Shown one piece after another: positions 45,101 to 54,249 of a stretch of DNA of 64,000 nt (positions are counted from its first letter, which is position 1; every line of letters begins with the position of its first letter). The stretch is taken from positions 5,208,884-5,272,883 of the forward strand of contig NW_024037067.1 of the NCBI RefSeq assembly GCF_015706575.1, given 5' to 3'. Under the pieces are notes generated by a model. That model was not told where the DNA came from, did not search any database, and saw nothing but the letters and a program-made list of their open reading frames with translations. Both the position numbers and the translations under genes were made by a program. Source of the DNA: Patiria miniata. Taxonomy: Eukaryota; Echinodermata; Asteroidea; Valvatida; Asterinidae.

Positions 45101-48100
45101 ATGGCCACAACATGATAATGGTCTATACATACACCTTCCAGCAGGGAGGGTCTGTCGGTTCCCCCAATCAAATCGGTCTCGCTACATCTCTGACCTCAAG
45201 CCATCCATTCCTCCTTTTTTCATAGGCAGGTAGAACGTTACTATGGTATTATATAATATTTCTAGTTTGTTATACCATCACCAGGTGTAAGTGCTTCTAG
45301 CAGCTTTCCGAGTTAGGGCCTGTAAACTTGGAAAGAATACAGTACTTCTAGCGGTACACTCTTATCTTGTTAATCCCTTTGTTTACAAACTGGCCACTGT
45401 TATCAGATACTGCTGCTAATCCCCTGCACTTTTCAATATCAGCTGTGTGACAGCACATGTGGCTTGATTACACTGTTAGTGTTAGGGATTATAAAGCCAC
45501 TGTTTGGACAAAGGATTAAGATATAGATTAGAGGGCTGGCCAGTTTACAGTTAGATTGACTGTTTTCTCTCAAGTTTCTAGTGGAGGTTACACGCAATGA
45601 TGGACCTGCTTTTGGCTTTTTGTGAATGCAGGTTGCTGAACTCAGTGATGACGGAGACACCTTCCCGCTGGTGACAGCTTCGGGACAGGTTCTAGGAATG
45701 GTAATTATCCGAATTCCCTCAGTTCAGTTTGCCATCTCACATTCTGCTATTTGATATGAACTGTCTCATCCGGCAGCAATAGCTGTCAGTTGAAGTGTGA
45801 ATGTGAAACGGAACATTTTAGCCCAGAGCTATATCACAGAGCTGGTGACAAAATGTGTACATCACGTTGAGATATCTGTCAACACAATGCAAAGATGAGA
45901 CAACTATAAAGGTCACTGTGAAAGTCAAAAATAAAGAAAGAGTGCAACCATAACATAAGGAAACTAAAATAGGGCCTGTGGTCGATTTCATGGAACGCTA
46001 AGACGAATCTTAGGGAGGTAAACTTGTCTTAACTCGCGACTCGTCCTATAGGATCGATCTCATCAAACTTAAGACGCGTTCAACACCTCATAACTTCCTT
46101 AGCAGGGCCACTGTCTTTGGTCACTGTTCCCCCTGGGTCAAACTCAACAGGCTTCACTAGTTGCTGGTGGAGGACTGGTCAAAACGGAGCAGAAGAGTCA
46201 GCCCTCTGTGAATGTGATCGCATTCAGACCGTAGAGCACCTGATCTCTCGATGTTGTCTCCACAAAGGCCTTAAGGGAAGAATGGCTTGTATATGCAGAC
46301 ACTATTGACTGGTGGAAGAATCTACAAGTGCGCTGTGATCATCAAACGAACGACGATAGTGAACATTGAAGTCAGTGGCCAGCAGCCCGTCAACATGACT
46401 CAAACATTAGGCGTACCGACCTTTATCTATTTGGATTTCCTTCAAGCCCAAAATGAAGTTCCACTTTCCCTGGATTTGTCCCAGATTCCCTTCACTGAAT
46501 TGCACAGATGCTTGAAGTATTACTCTGTGAAGCAAGGGTCTTTAGCTCGAAGGAACATTTGGAATTATTGAGAGACCCCCTCTGAAATCTAACTAAAGGC
46601 ACCTTTACTGTTTTTTCCCCAGTTGCATACGTAGGCCTATCGTAAACAGTAGGCCTAACTACACAGTGGACACAAAGTGGACTGAAAATGAGCATAAGGA
46701 AAGGCTACAAAATACCAGAAGTCAAACACACACTGAAATTTTACCATGGCATGTTGTCATTGGTACCAAAAAAAAAATAAAAGAGATGTTTCAGTTACTG
46801 ACACCGCCAGAGACAAAACCTGAGCTATCTTAACTTTGACAACATGTTGTTTGTTTTTTAAGTCTAGGTCACCTTTTTATTTATCATAATAAACTGGGAG
46901 CTGATAAAACTGTACATGTACGTAAAAATATGTAATTGAGCCTTGAACTGCATCTTGATTGCCCTGTTTCCTCAAAAAGTATACTGCGTTCAACAATCAT
47001 GAGACTGCAACTGTTATTATTTCACTATTCTGCTTTAATTTTGAATGCCTTTTGTTGTGAGTCTTGAAAAACATGATGCAAAATAGCGCTCAAAATCAAA
47101 CATTCCTGCATGAAATAAAAACACCTCCTGTTTTGCTCCTACATAAAACTCTCCTGGCACTTTCAAACTACTCACCCGATATCTCCCAAATCGCCAGTCC
47201 ATCAAAGCGGCATTACTTTTGATGAGATGTTGATCACCGCCAACAGTATTTTTTTATCGCAGCAACCACGTTGCCAAGAGATTTGCTTGTGATTGAATTG
47301 CATGGTCGATAGTAAATTGTCGGATTTGATCATGTCTCTCTGCTCCCTTCTGTAGGCCATGAGGGGATGTGACAAGTCAAGCAACCCGATATTTGTGTCC
47401 GTTGGGCACCGAGTCTCTCTGCAAACAGCCACGGAGCTCGCCAGGCGATGCTGCAAGTATAGAGTTACCGAGCCGGTCAGACAGGTAAACGAAACAAAAA
47501 AATGCATCAGTTCATCCCTTTATAATAGTGTTCAATTCGATTGTAAAATGCCAATTTTAACTTTTAATACCTCAAATCCAGCACGTCTCTCATCTTGGAA
47601 CTTGATAAAATCCCAAGCAGGTATTCCATTGGCAAGTTCATATAAATACTGAAATCTTGGACCTCTTTGAAAAGGTGAGTGCAACAGCCTAACTTCATGA
47701 AGTGGTTTTGCGCCTTATAACTCCCTATTTCATGTGGTCTGTTCGGCCAGACGCAGTAGAAGAATGTGCAGATGTTTAATACCCCCCTAATAGTTCCCCA
47801 GGGCTACCCTGCTGAATCCAACAGAATCTGACAGTTAATCATGGCAGTTTCCAGGCTGCTCAAGCCAACGCAGTCCAACGGGTCATTTTGCTAGGTACCT
47901 TACAATACAAAAGGACTTACCTGCCTAATCCAACCGTGCCTTAATATTCGTTGCCTGCTGAACGTGACACAACCCAACCGAATGTAACATAAAAGCGTTT
48001 CGGTTTGCTGTAACACCATGTGGTAATAACTACTGCTTAGATTAGCACCGTGTAAATACTTATAAAGGTGCTACATAATGGGTCTCATAGTTCTCATTTA

Positions 48101-49929
48101 ACTTGAGGGCCTCCATGGAAAGCAGTGCCTTGCACTGATCGGAGTTTACCCTCATTAAAGATGACTTTAAAAAAACAAAAACCCAGATGGGGTTAAAAGC
48201 ATATTACACATCGCCAAATATGTCTTCCTAAAAAGGAAGTGTTTTGGGTTCAGTTTTGAACAGGCTAATACAATATATACATCTAAACAAAGCTGAGGTT
48301 GTTTTTCTCTCTTTTCCCCCATTTTGATTCAGTTCCTTGTAGACAAAAAAATATAGTATAGAGACTTGATGGCATCAGAAAGCCACAACTCGGCCATGTT
48401 GCATTGTGATAGGCAATACACTTATTCGCATCATCTGTTGCCTAAACCCAGAGGGAAATTCATCGGTAGGCCTTACCGTCCAGACGTGATAAAATCTTCA
48501 ACATGAACTGCTGCATGCGCAGTGGAGCATATTATCTGATGAAATTGTAAACTAATTGATGGATATTTCCCTGCTCAGTTGTCAGGAATCGTTCCGGAAG
48601 CATGAGATATGGGGTAATTCAGGAAGATATTAAATAAATATAGGGTGACTATGAGGTCAACTATACAAAGGGATATAAAATAGTAAGGGGCTCTAGTAAT
48701 CATTTATTGCCTTGATCAACCGATTTCATTATATAAACCATGTAAACACTGTTATCTAACCATCAGATACCAAAAATACCATCAGCATTTCATCAACTAT
48801 TGCAGTGATTGTATGTACCAGTTTAAAAGATACTCATGACATGAAAGTATTCTCTCATCGTGTCATTATTGTTGGGAAAAAATAACTACAAAATTTGAGG
48901 GCCTTTTTTTAATTAGGAAAAATGATGATCCCTATAGAGCATTCTCCTATTCGAGTTTCTCCTTGTGGTTATGTGGCAAAACACAAAGCTAATACAAAAT
49001 GTATTGAAAAACATTATTACTCTATGTATGGTCAATGCCAAATATATAACTTGTTTTTTTATCTGTAATGTTGGCTTCGCAATAGCGCCCAATTAAGATG
49101 CAGTATTAAATTGGAAACTTTAGACGAGTCCCGGCACGTGATCACTGTGCACGCACAAGGCCCCCTGGGGTGGAGAAACCATTGTTTTCCTTCACTAACA
49201 TCAGACAGCAGTTTTTTTTAGCTTCGGGAAGCAGCTCAACAAATCATCATGTCTCCCCGGGAGTTAGTTGGGGAGTTAGTTAGTTAGTTAGTTAGTTAGA
49301 TAGTTAGTTAGTTAGTTACTTAGTTAGTTAGTTAGTTAGTAACAAACGCTGGCATTGTCTATTGCTCCTACATATTTTGACCGATTTCAACCAAACCTTG
49401 TCAAAGTATCTGTAGCCCAGCCCCAACATGTCACATGACCAAACTGGGGTCAACGGTCATCGAAAACCTTTTTTTTTTTTTTACTCAAAACACTACTCCT
49501 TCCAGAATAGAAATTACATGGCACAATCACTCGACTCATGCATGGACAATTCTTTGGCCCGCAGCTTCCGAGATCCGATCGAGCTTGTTACTTAAGTTGA
49601 ACCAAACTGTTGTCTTAAGAATCATCCTGGTATATTGATATTTAAAAAAAAAAGTAGATATTTTGTATCAATTTTTCCTACGTCTGTAGGCCGATATTCG
49701 TTCACGCGAATTTCTCCGTGACATGTTCCCGGAGACTGCCCCAAGTAGAAAGCAGCAACCGAAAGCCAAAAAGACCAAAGCTCACGAAGACATGTCACGC
49801 CCTTCCCATGCAAATGAGGTCAAGGTAGGCGGGGCTAAGAGCACCACGTGCTTTCTTGATGAAGAACATTCCGGACAATCGGACGAGGAGGAGGAGTCGA
49901 GTTTCGACTGTTTATTTGGTCCAACGTGA
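24058..49929 (+). CDS. ENDOV: Endonuclease V
   Basis: Eight coding exons, 24058-24119, 25058-25223, 25726-25860, 27542-27581, 28501-28613, 45632-45700, 47356-47484 and 49690-49929, encode 317 aa; every junction is GT-AG and in phase. Human ENDOV is about 282 aa. The enzyme hydrolyses the second phosphodiester bond 3' to inosine; animal forms act mainly on RNA. The acidic catalytic residues are present: Asp52 in GGVDVSF, Glu100 in YIPGFLAFRE and Asp126 in LVDGNGILHPRG. His213 lies in SVGHRVSL, and GIASHLGVL and VGVAKTL are also kept. The last exon adds about 79 residues, lysine-rich then acidic (EEEESSFDCLF), probably disordered. An in-frame TGA at 24037 supports the start. Intron 5 is about 17 kb. 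The gene shares its promoter with DNAL4. Confidence 0.95.
25058..25223 (+). CDS. ENDOV: ENDOV coding exon 2
   Basis: Acceptor CATAAAG, donor GTAAAA. It encodes the first catalytic block, YIGGVDVSF, with Asp52, then ACASLVVCDYPDLK. Confidence 0.95.
25342..25414. repeat. Short hairpin in ENDOV intron 2
   Basis: GTTCTTTCAGCAAAACGAAA and its near complement form arms of about 22 bp around a 28-bp loop. No family link seen. Confidence 0.6.
25726..25860 (+). CDS. ENDOV: ENDOV coding exon 3
   Basis: 45 codons after acceptor GTCTACAG. It contains PYIPGFLAFRE with the catalytic Glu100 and ends HGLTPQ at donor GTAAAT. Confidence 0.96.
25927..26288 (+). mobile_element. Harbinger-type MITE, GGCC family 2, full copy
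   Basis: 362 bp in ENDOV intron 3. The ends are GGCCAAAAAAAAGTCTCC and complementary, flanked by TTA and TTG (one change from a TTA duplication). Inverted ends include GGTTTCTGGTA/TACCAGAAACTGG. It contains GCGCGCGCC and CCATGCGCGTCGGCAAAATT. A truncated copy lies in the next intron (28019). Confidence 0.72.
26683..27063. mobile_element. hAT-type MITE
   Basis: 381 bp in ENDOV intron 3. The ends are CAGGGTTCGA/TCGAACCCTG and it has an exact 8-bp duplication GTGTAATG (26675-26682, 27064-27071). The interior repeats GCCAGCCGGGCTACT near each end. No ORF. Confidence 0.88.
27542..27581 (+). CDS. ENDOV: ENDOV coding exon 4
   Basis: A 40-bp micro-exon, acceptor GCTCTCAG and donor GTACGA. It encodes VILVDGNGILHPR with the catalytic Asp126. 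Confidence 0.94.
28019..28330 (+). mobile_element. Harbinger-type MITE, GGCC family 2, truncated copy
   Basis: The left end GGCC follows TAA (28016-28018). The body is colinear with 25927-26288 (GCCATGCGCGTTGGCAAAATT, TTTGACTGGAATCCT, CTCTCTGGGCTCC), but the right end is missing. A 17-bp word ACTAAATTTAGTCGGGC is tandemly duplicated near 28240-28275. Confidence 0.72.
28501..28613 (+). CDS. ENDOV: ENDOV coding exon 5
   Basis: Encodes FGIASHLGVLSGIPCVGVAK, the conserved core after the DGNG motif, and ends at donor GTAACT on a codon boundary. Confidence 0.96.
28791..29207. mobile_element. G-tract MITE with GGGCGTAAATC ends
   Basis: Inverted ends GGCGTAAATC/GATTTACGC. A long G-run follows the left end (28804-28818) and a C-run of more than 20 bases precedes the right end (about 29104-29124). 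Probably hAT-like by resemblance, but no TSD is visible. Confidence 0.5.
31500..31872 (+). mobile_element. Palindromic-core element, divergent copy
   Basis: The core CAAGTATGGTCAGCTGACC plus complement is followed by GGGTGCAAGCCATCTAGTCTG, CTTGGTTTTTCCAGCAT and GTGTAACAATATTTG, in the order of the TTAA family. Ends decayed. Confidence 0.65.
32300..32660 (-). mobile_element. Harbinger-type MITE, GGCC family, copy 2
   Basis: 361 bp flanked by TAA on both sides (32297-32299, 32661-32663). It is inverted relative to 9586-9901 and shares GGTCTCTGGTCAGCGCGCG, CGCGTCAATTCCGGAAC and the CACCAAGGCAAAT repeats. Confidence 0.78.
33850..34265 (-). pseudogene. LINE reverse-transcriptase C-terminal fragment, frameshifted
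   Basis: On the minus strand, one frame reads NSFEMWCYRRILQVIWTD and KRTNESIL, the tail of many non-LTR retrotransposon ORF2 proteins. Near 34080 the frame shifts to another reading SRGRPKATWGDNIKDWTGLS, the usual continuation (GRGRP...W.DDIKEWTG). No upstream polymerase domain is found. A short, dead 3' remnant of a LINE, in ENDOV intron 5 antisense to the gene. Confidence 0.8.
35872..36283. mobile_element. TAGTCT-ended element, copy 1
   Basis: 412 bp, ends TAGTCTATG/CTCAGACTA. Near its left end is a 29-bp palindrome around GGCGTACGCC (35876-35904). It contains GACCAATCAGCGGGCG, CACCCGTTGCGCGTCATAGA and GATTGGCTGGCGCGCGGC. It is colinear with 60487-61487, which carries an extra insertion. 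The flanks suggest an imperfect 8-9 bp duplication. Confidence 0.75.
37060..37926. mobile_element. hAT-type MITE (AAGGGCGGATC ends) with nested insertion
   Basis: Ends CAAGGGCGGATCA/TGATCCGCCCTTG with 8-bp AATCATGC on both sides (37052-37059, 37927-37934). It is the same family as 43194-43509: GATGCTCTGTGGTGCGAT and ACCAATGTTTTTTTAGG are shared. A TTAA element (37175-37702) interrupts it. Top-strand G-runs lie inside both ends (about 37093-37102, 37873-37883). Confidence 0.82.
37175..37702 (+). mobile_element. TTAA-flanked MITE with palindromic core, copy C (nested)
   Basis: 528 bp inserted in the hAT MITE, with exact TTAA on both sides (37171-37174, 37703-37706). The matching place in the uninterrupted host copy reads CCCGCTTAAGGGCCCCG (about 43293-43309) with a single TTAA. 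The core palindrome is at about 37338-37368. Confidence 0.9.
40139..40520. repeat. Minisatellite, three units of about 121 bp
   Basis: Units near 40139, 40260 and 40382 share GACAACCTCAGGAACAAGACC, GAAACCATAAGCCC, TGTTCATCTGCCAAG and AAACCTTTCCCGTGAATG, plus a partial fourth start. Located in ENDOV intron 5. Confidence 0.85.
42985..44226. mobile_element. hAT-type element with subterminal CAAGGC arrays
   Basis: 1,242 bp, ends CAGTGTTGGAG/CTACATCACTG, with exact 8-bp GTGAATAA on both sides (42977-42984, 44227-44234). Both subterminal regions are arrays of AAGGCC/CCCTCAAGG words (43000-43130, about 44060-44215). A second hAT MITE (43194-43509) is inserted within. Long lysine/alanine ORFs here are translations of the array, not genes. 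Confidence 0.85.
43194..43509 (+). mobile_element. hAT-type MITE (AAGGGCGGATC ends), intact, nested
   Basis: 316 bp, ends TAAGGGCGGATCCAG/CTGGATCCGCCCTTA, exact 8-bp TCATCACG on both sides (43186-43193, 43510-43517). G-runs lie inside both ends on the same strand. It is the uninterrupted relative of 37060-37926. Confidence 0.9.
45632..45700 (+). CDS. ENDOV: ENDOV coding exon 6
   Basis: 23 codons after acceptor GTGAATGCAG, encoding GDTFPLVTASGQVLGM, the match to GDSFPLLGDSGTVLGM of vertebrate ENDOV. Donor GTAATT. Confidence 0.95.
46108..46270 (+). pseudogene. LINE C-terminal zinc-motif remnant
   Basis: The frame reads RTGQNGA...ALCECDRIQTVEHLISRC, resembling the C-x-C...QT-xx-H-xxx-C motif at the end of many LINE ORF2 proteins (CDCG..QTxxHIV..C). 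No other domain is preserved. A small remnant in ENDOV intron 6. Confidence 0.5.
47356..47484 (+). CDS. ENDOV: ENDOV coding exon 7
   Basis: 43 codons after acceptor CTTCTGTAG, encoding FVSVGHRVSLQTATELARRC and RVTEPVRQ, and containing His213. Confidence 0.96.
48046..48175 (+). repeat. SINE 3' fragment
   Basis: AAAGGTGCTACATAATGGGTC and TCTCATAGTTCTCAT match the 3' body of the SINE at 20025-20436; the head is absent. Located in ENDOV intron 7. Confidence 0.65.
49259..49345. repeat. (TTAG)n microsatellite
   Basis: About 20 TTAG units with a few substitutions, 340 bp before the last ENDOV exon. Not telomeric (animal telomeres are TTAGGG). Confidence 0.9.
49690..49929 (+). CDS. ENDOV: ENDOV coding exon 8 (C-terminal extension)
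   Basis: 79 codons plus TGA after acceptor CGTCTGTAG. It begins ADIRSREFLR, which matches the family (ADICSREHIR), then a lysine-rich and an acidic low-complexity tail. Confidence 0.88.
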   Translation, partial: ADIRSREFLRDMFPETAPSRKQQPKAKKTKAHEDMSRPSHANEVKVGGAKSTTCFLDEEHSGQSDEEEESSFDCLFGPT

Positions 49930-50050
49930 CAAAGTCAACAAAATGTGTGCAATTAATGGTGGTTAAACTCATTGACGGAATTATAGTGTACTTGTATGTT
50001 TTTTTATGCGTCAATCCTTTATCTGTCAAATAATAGTAAAGCCTTTTTCT

Positions 50051-50056
50051 AATAAA
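50051..50056 (+). terminator. Polyadenylation signal of ENDOV
   Basis: The first AATAAA after the stop codon, 122 bp downstream. Confidence 0.6.
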
Positions 50057-50079
50057 ATAATTTTACCTGAAAGTAGCTC

Positions 50080-52560
50080 CGTATACTGTCAGAAATAGTT
50101 GTTTACCTGTAAACGCTCCCGGATAGATCATAATACATAAAGCGAGTAAAATAATGACTGTCATCACATGGTCTACTGTTAAAAATGAGGTTAAAAATGT
50201 CTAACTTTAGGGAGAGGACATTGCATTCCTGCCATTATCCCGGTATGAAGAGTATAGCACTTTGCGATTTTGAACCCTATTATAATGTAACTTGACTGAA
50301 AGGGTTTTGTTAGCCTTTTGGTAGTTCATACTAGGGACTAGAAGTGGATCAAGAAAGAGGGGGAAATAATGGAGTTATGGAAGACAGTATAACAGACTTA
50401 ATGCCGGCTCATACTTCATGCGATTATCGGTGCGAAGCGAATTCGTCAAGATAGCTGCGAACGTTACAATTAATCTTCAGTTGTTGACGTCATAAAATGC
50501 ACTTCGCTTTCGCTTTAGCGTGTGATCATAAACCGGCTTTTATATATTGTATACCTGACAGATTGTCCATTTGGGGCCCATCAAAAATGGACATAAGCCT
50601 TTTCGCGTGGAGTATACGAACCAGCTTTTAAATATTGTATACCAGACAAGTCCATCTGGGGCATATCTAAGATAGACATATGCATGTAGGTCTATAGGCC
50701 TATCCCAGATAATCTTCAAAAGCCTTCGCGACATTTAACAGTCGATTTTGTGACATTTTCAGTCTGTAAATCGTTACCAGCAGAACTCACAAAAAGCCCC
50801 GGTTTAAGAGGATCACCGAGAGGAACGGCAATTCCCGCTCTTGAGCTTTTATCCCCCACAGAGAATTGTTCTTTTATTTCAACAAAGTGATTGTTTTTAA
50901 GCATCTCATGAGATTGATGTCTCTCTTGTAGATTTTTACTTACGTATGTATAAGGTTTGGATTCCAGATAGTCAACGTTTTATGATCTCCACGGTTTTTG
51001 GAGATATTTTGCATGGCCGTTCGAAGTAAAACAGTAAGCGTTATTTTGAAAGACGATATTATTTTAATAATTGCTACAGCAGTGTTTCCTCTGCCCATTG
51101 AATTGCGAAGTGGGCTACCTCGCAAATTTCAGCGGCCATCTCAGGAGGTTTTTTTTTTCGCCATAAATACCATGTTTGTGTTGAATATAATTTATAGTAT
51201 ATTTTATATTTTTCTTGTTTTCATACTTTTAATTCAACGTTCGATTGCATGTCACAATAGTTGTTTTCGCCATAAATACCTTGTTTGTGTGAATATGATA
51301 TGTATTATATTTTATAATTTTCTAGTTTTCATATTTTTAATTCACCGTTTGTCACAATTGCATGTCACAATATTCTTTGTGGTTAATTTTCCATGTGTTT
51401 TATTACCTTCGTTCGTACTAAATTTCCCTTATTTTTTGTTTTTAAAGTATACATTTTAATACATGTGTTTTTGTTGATCATTTTATTGTACCTTAGTTTG
51501 TTTAAGTACGGTACATGACTTTTGTGTGTAACTTTGGTCTATCTGTTATTAAAATTGCTGTACCTTTTTAGTAATTATTGTATTTTCGAAAAAAAAGTTT
51601 TATTCTCAATTGTTCGTTATAATATTCGTTTTAGTTGGATTGTTAGTTTTGTTTTCAGTCGTAATACCGTATGCTCCTGAACAGACTGGCCTCTGAAATG
51701 GCTCGATAATGTAAATACAGTGATTATTATCGAAGAGCCGAATACATTTTTTATCATAATTTATTTATATAGAAATATTTAACCTAACCATTGAAAATGA
51801 TGATTAACTTTGTTTAGTATCTGTACTCATTTTAACAATAAACTTTTGTATTGAACAAACCACCTAGATATAGCTTTTTAGCGATTGGCTCATTTCGGAT
51901 GTCTTTTCATGAGTTTCCGAAAGACACAGAGCATATTTACTCGTACACATCACCATTCGTGGTTGTCGGTGATAGTCAGTCTCGCGAGTAAAACATAAGT
52001 CTTGAAGGTCAATATCCTTATAACTATCTTCTCTTCATAAATATTTAAGACAGTTTACGCGCGCCGTGAGTTGGGACCATTGATCTCCATATATAATGTA
52101 GTTGCAGTTTTCACCCTTTCTTGGGTAAAATTACCCCAGGCAATTTTTCAGTGTGTACTAATAATGCACGGTCAGCTTTTCAGGTAAAGCAATAACACGG
52201 AATTACGAAACGTCTCTGCATCATTGACCGTTTCACAGATTACATTGTACCACCATCTTGGTGGTCACGTGGGGATTTGGGGGGGGGGGGGCCGGGGATT
52301 TCATTGAAAGTGCGTCCCATGCGCAGAATGCGATCCATAGGGACTATTTATACCATAATGCGTACTTGACACAGAATGATATACTCACTCTTTCTGGGGA
52401 AACCTCACAGTTTTTTCCACTGGGAACTTCCCTTAATTGTTCAACTTTTGATCTCTAAAAGAGCTTAATTGGGGGCCTATACATCAAACGTAGACTATTT
52501 ACGGAGATAAGTTCACGTAGGCCTACCAGCATAATTTGTCTGCCGGACTCGCTGTGTTTA
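50080..52560. other. Gene-free region after ENDOV
   Basis: AT-rich intergenic sequence. It holds the tandem pair at 51155-51372 and a G-run near 52279-52290. The longest ORF (50998-51459) is a translation of that AT-rich repeat and not a gene. Confidence 0.6.
51155..51372. repeat. Tandem duplication, unit about 107 bp
   Basis: Two units share TTTTCGCCATAAATACC, TGTTTGTG, ATATTTTATA, TTTTCATA, TTTTTAATTCA and GCATGTCACAATA. Confidence 0.75.
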
Positions 52561-52614
52561 GCTGTCTTGGACAAGGACAAAATGCAGTAATTGTGATTGA
52601 AGTATGACCATCGC

Positions 52615-53760
52615 AATCCGCAGTACGGTTCAGTACGGTCAGTACGAGTTTGGTACGGGTCAAGTTTGTATCAAAAGTAGGCTTAAGATCGGCGGTACGG
52701 GTACAGACAATGCCGCGGGTACGGAGCGGAAGCAAAAGTGGATCAAGTATTAGTCCAAATATGTGATCACTGACGTTGGGCCGAGTATGCTGATCGTTAT
52801 CCGCAGTACGGTTCAGTACGGTCAGTACGAGTTTGGTACGGGTCAAGCCTTTGTATCAAAAGTAGGCTTAAGATCGGCGGTACGGGTACAGACAATGCCG
52901 CGGGTACGAGGCGGAAGCAAATGTGGATCAAGTATTAGTCCAAATATGTGATCACTGACGTTGGGCCGAGTATGCTGATCGTTATCCGGAGTACGGTTCA
53001 GTACGGTCAGTACGAGCTTGGTACAGGTCAAGTTTGTATCAAAAGTAGGCTTAAGATCGGCGGTACGGGTACAGACAATGCCGCGGGTACGGAGCGGAAG
53101 CAAACGTGGATCAAGTATTAGTCAAAATATGTGATCAAACGTTGGGCCGAGTATACTGATCGTTATCCGCAGTACGGTTCAGTACGGTCAGTACGAGTTT
53201 GGTACGGGTCAAGCCTTTGTATCAAAAGTAGGCTTAAGATCGGCGGTAATACGGGTAAACAGACAAAATGCCGCGGGTACGGAGCGGAAGCAAAAGTGGA
53301 TCAAGTATTAGTCAAAATATGTGATCAAACGTTGGGCCGAGTATACTGATCATTTATCCGCAGTACGGTTCAGTACGGTCAGTACGAGTTTGGTACGGGT
53401 CAAGCCTTTGTATCAAAAGTAGGCTTAAGATCGGCGGTAATACGGGTACAGACAAAATGCCGCGGGTACGGAGCGGAAGCAAAAGTGGATCAAGTGTTAG
53501 TCAAAATATGTGATCCAACGTTGGGCCGAGTATGCTGATCGTTATCCGCAGTACGGGTTAGTACGCGGTCAGTACGAGTTTGGTACGGGTCAAGTTCGCA
53601 TCAAAAGTAGGCTAAGAATCGGCGGTACGGGTCGGGTACGGAGCGGAAGCACTTAAATGACAAAAGTAGATCAAGACTCGAGTCAAAATACTATGTGATC
53701 AAAATGTTGGGCCGAGTACGGATCGTGATCAAGAGTATAAGCCAAGTATACGGATCGTAA
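52615..53760. repeat. Satellite array, six units of about 185 bp
   Basis: Units begin with CCGCAGTACGGTTCAGTACGG or a close variant near 52617, 52800, 52987, 53168, 53359 and 53547. Each has GTTTGGTACGGGTCAAG, AGTAGGCTTAAGATCGGCGG, GCCGCGGGTACGGAGCGGAAG and GTTGGGCCGAGTATGCTGATC. The last unit is degraded. ORFs here are repeat translations. Confidence 0.92.
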
Positions 53761-53851
53761 ACCCCCTGCAGAGAAGTGAAGTACAAGTGGCATGACAGCT
53801 GGGTTAAATATCAGTACGAGTTATTCAGTAGCTTGTACTCTGTCCTTTTAC

Positions 53852-54242
53852 CAGGCGCGGTTTTAGAGCCCCTATTTTTTTTTTGGGGGGGGGGGGGCTA
53901 TAGAAGGGGTGGATCCATAAACTTTTGCAGGGAGTCGTGCTGAAATGTAGACCTTTTTTGCTCCGGACATTTAGGTCTCCGAAAATCAATAGGTGGGGGG
54001 TGGGGGGGGGGGGGGCTCGTACCACATTTTCAACGGGGAGCGCTGATAAAATCCTACAATCATGCACACTATATTACCTAATAGTGTAATGCCCTCTTCT
54101 CACGACTATTTTTTTTTGGGGGGGGGGGTCAGACAATTCGCATGTGGCGTCAACTTCTACAATTGGCTACTTCCATTTTGTTTATGGATTTTGTTTATTA
54201 TTTTTTTTTTTAGGGTGGGGGGGGGGCGTAGAACCGCGCTTG
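53852..54242. mobile_element. G-tract MITE with CARGCGCGGTT ends
   Basis: Ends CAGGCGCGGTTTTA and TAGAACCGCGCTTG, with flanks CCTTTTAC/CCTTTACT, a near 8-bp duplication. Four top-strand G-runs (about 53884-53898, 54002-54016, 54119-54128, 54217-54227). Probably hAT-type, immediately after the satellite. Confidence 0.6.
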
Positions 54243-54249
54243 CCTTTAC

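Larger units (their letters stand above)
28614..45631. other. ENDOV intron 5 (about 17 kb)
   Basis: A very long intron. It holds MITEs at 28791, 31500, 32300, 35872, 37060 (with 37175 inside) and 42985 (with 43194 inside), a decayed LINE fragment at 33850-34265 and a minisatellite at 40139-40520. Stretches between these (about 29.2-31.5, 34.3-35.87, 38.0-40.1 and 40.5-42.98 kb) show no supported gene. Confidence 0.75.

Noticed and set aside
46287..46571. 94-aa ORF after the LINE-like zinc motif
   Set aside because: No recognisable domain, and it is not in frame with the ENDOV exons or the LINE remnant.
49259..49345. TTAG repeats as interstitial telomere
   Set aside because: Telomeres of deuterostomes are TTAGGG; this is a plain tetranucleotide run in an intron.
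50998..51459. 153-aa hydrophobic ORF after ENDOV
   Set aside because: The sequence is an AT-rich tandem duplication; the two halves encode similar Phe/Ile-rich strings and no family is recognisable.
52523..53103. Repeated ORFs (TKLVLTVLNRTAD and similar) on the minus strand
   Set aside because: They are translations of the 185-bp satellite unit and break when unit length shifts.
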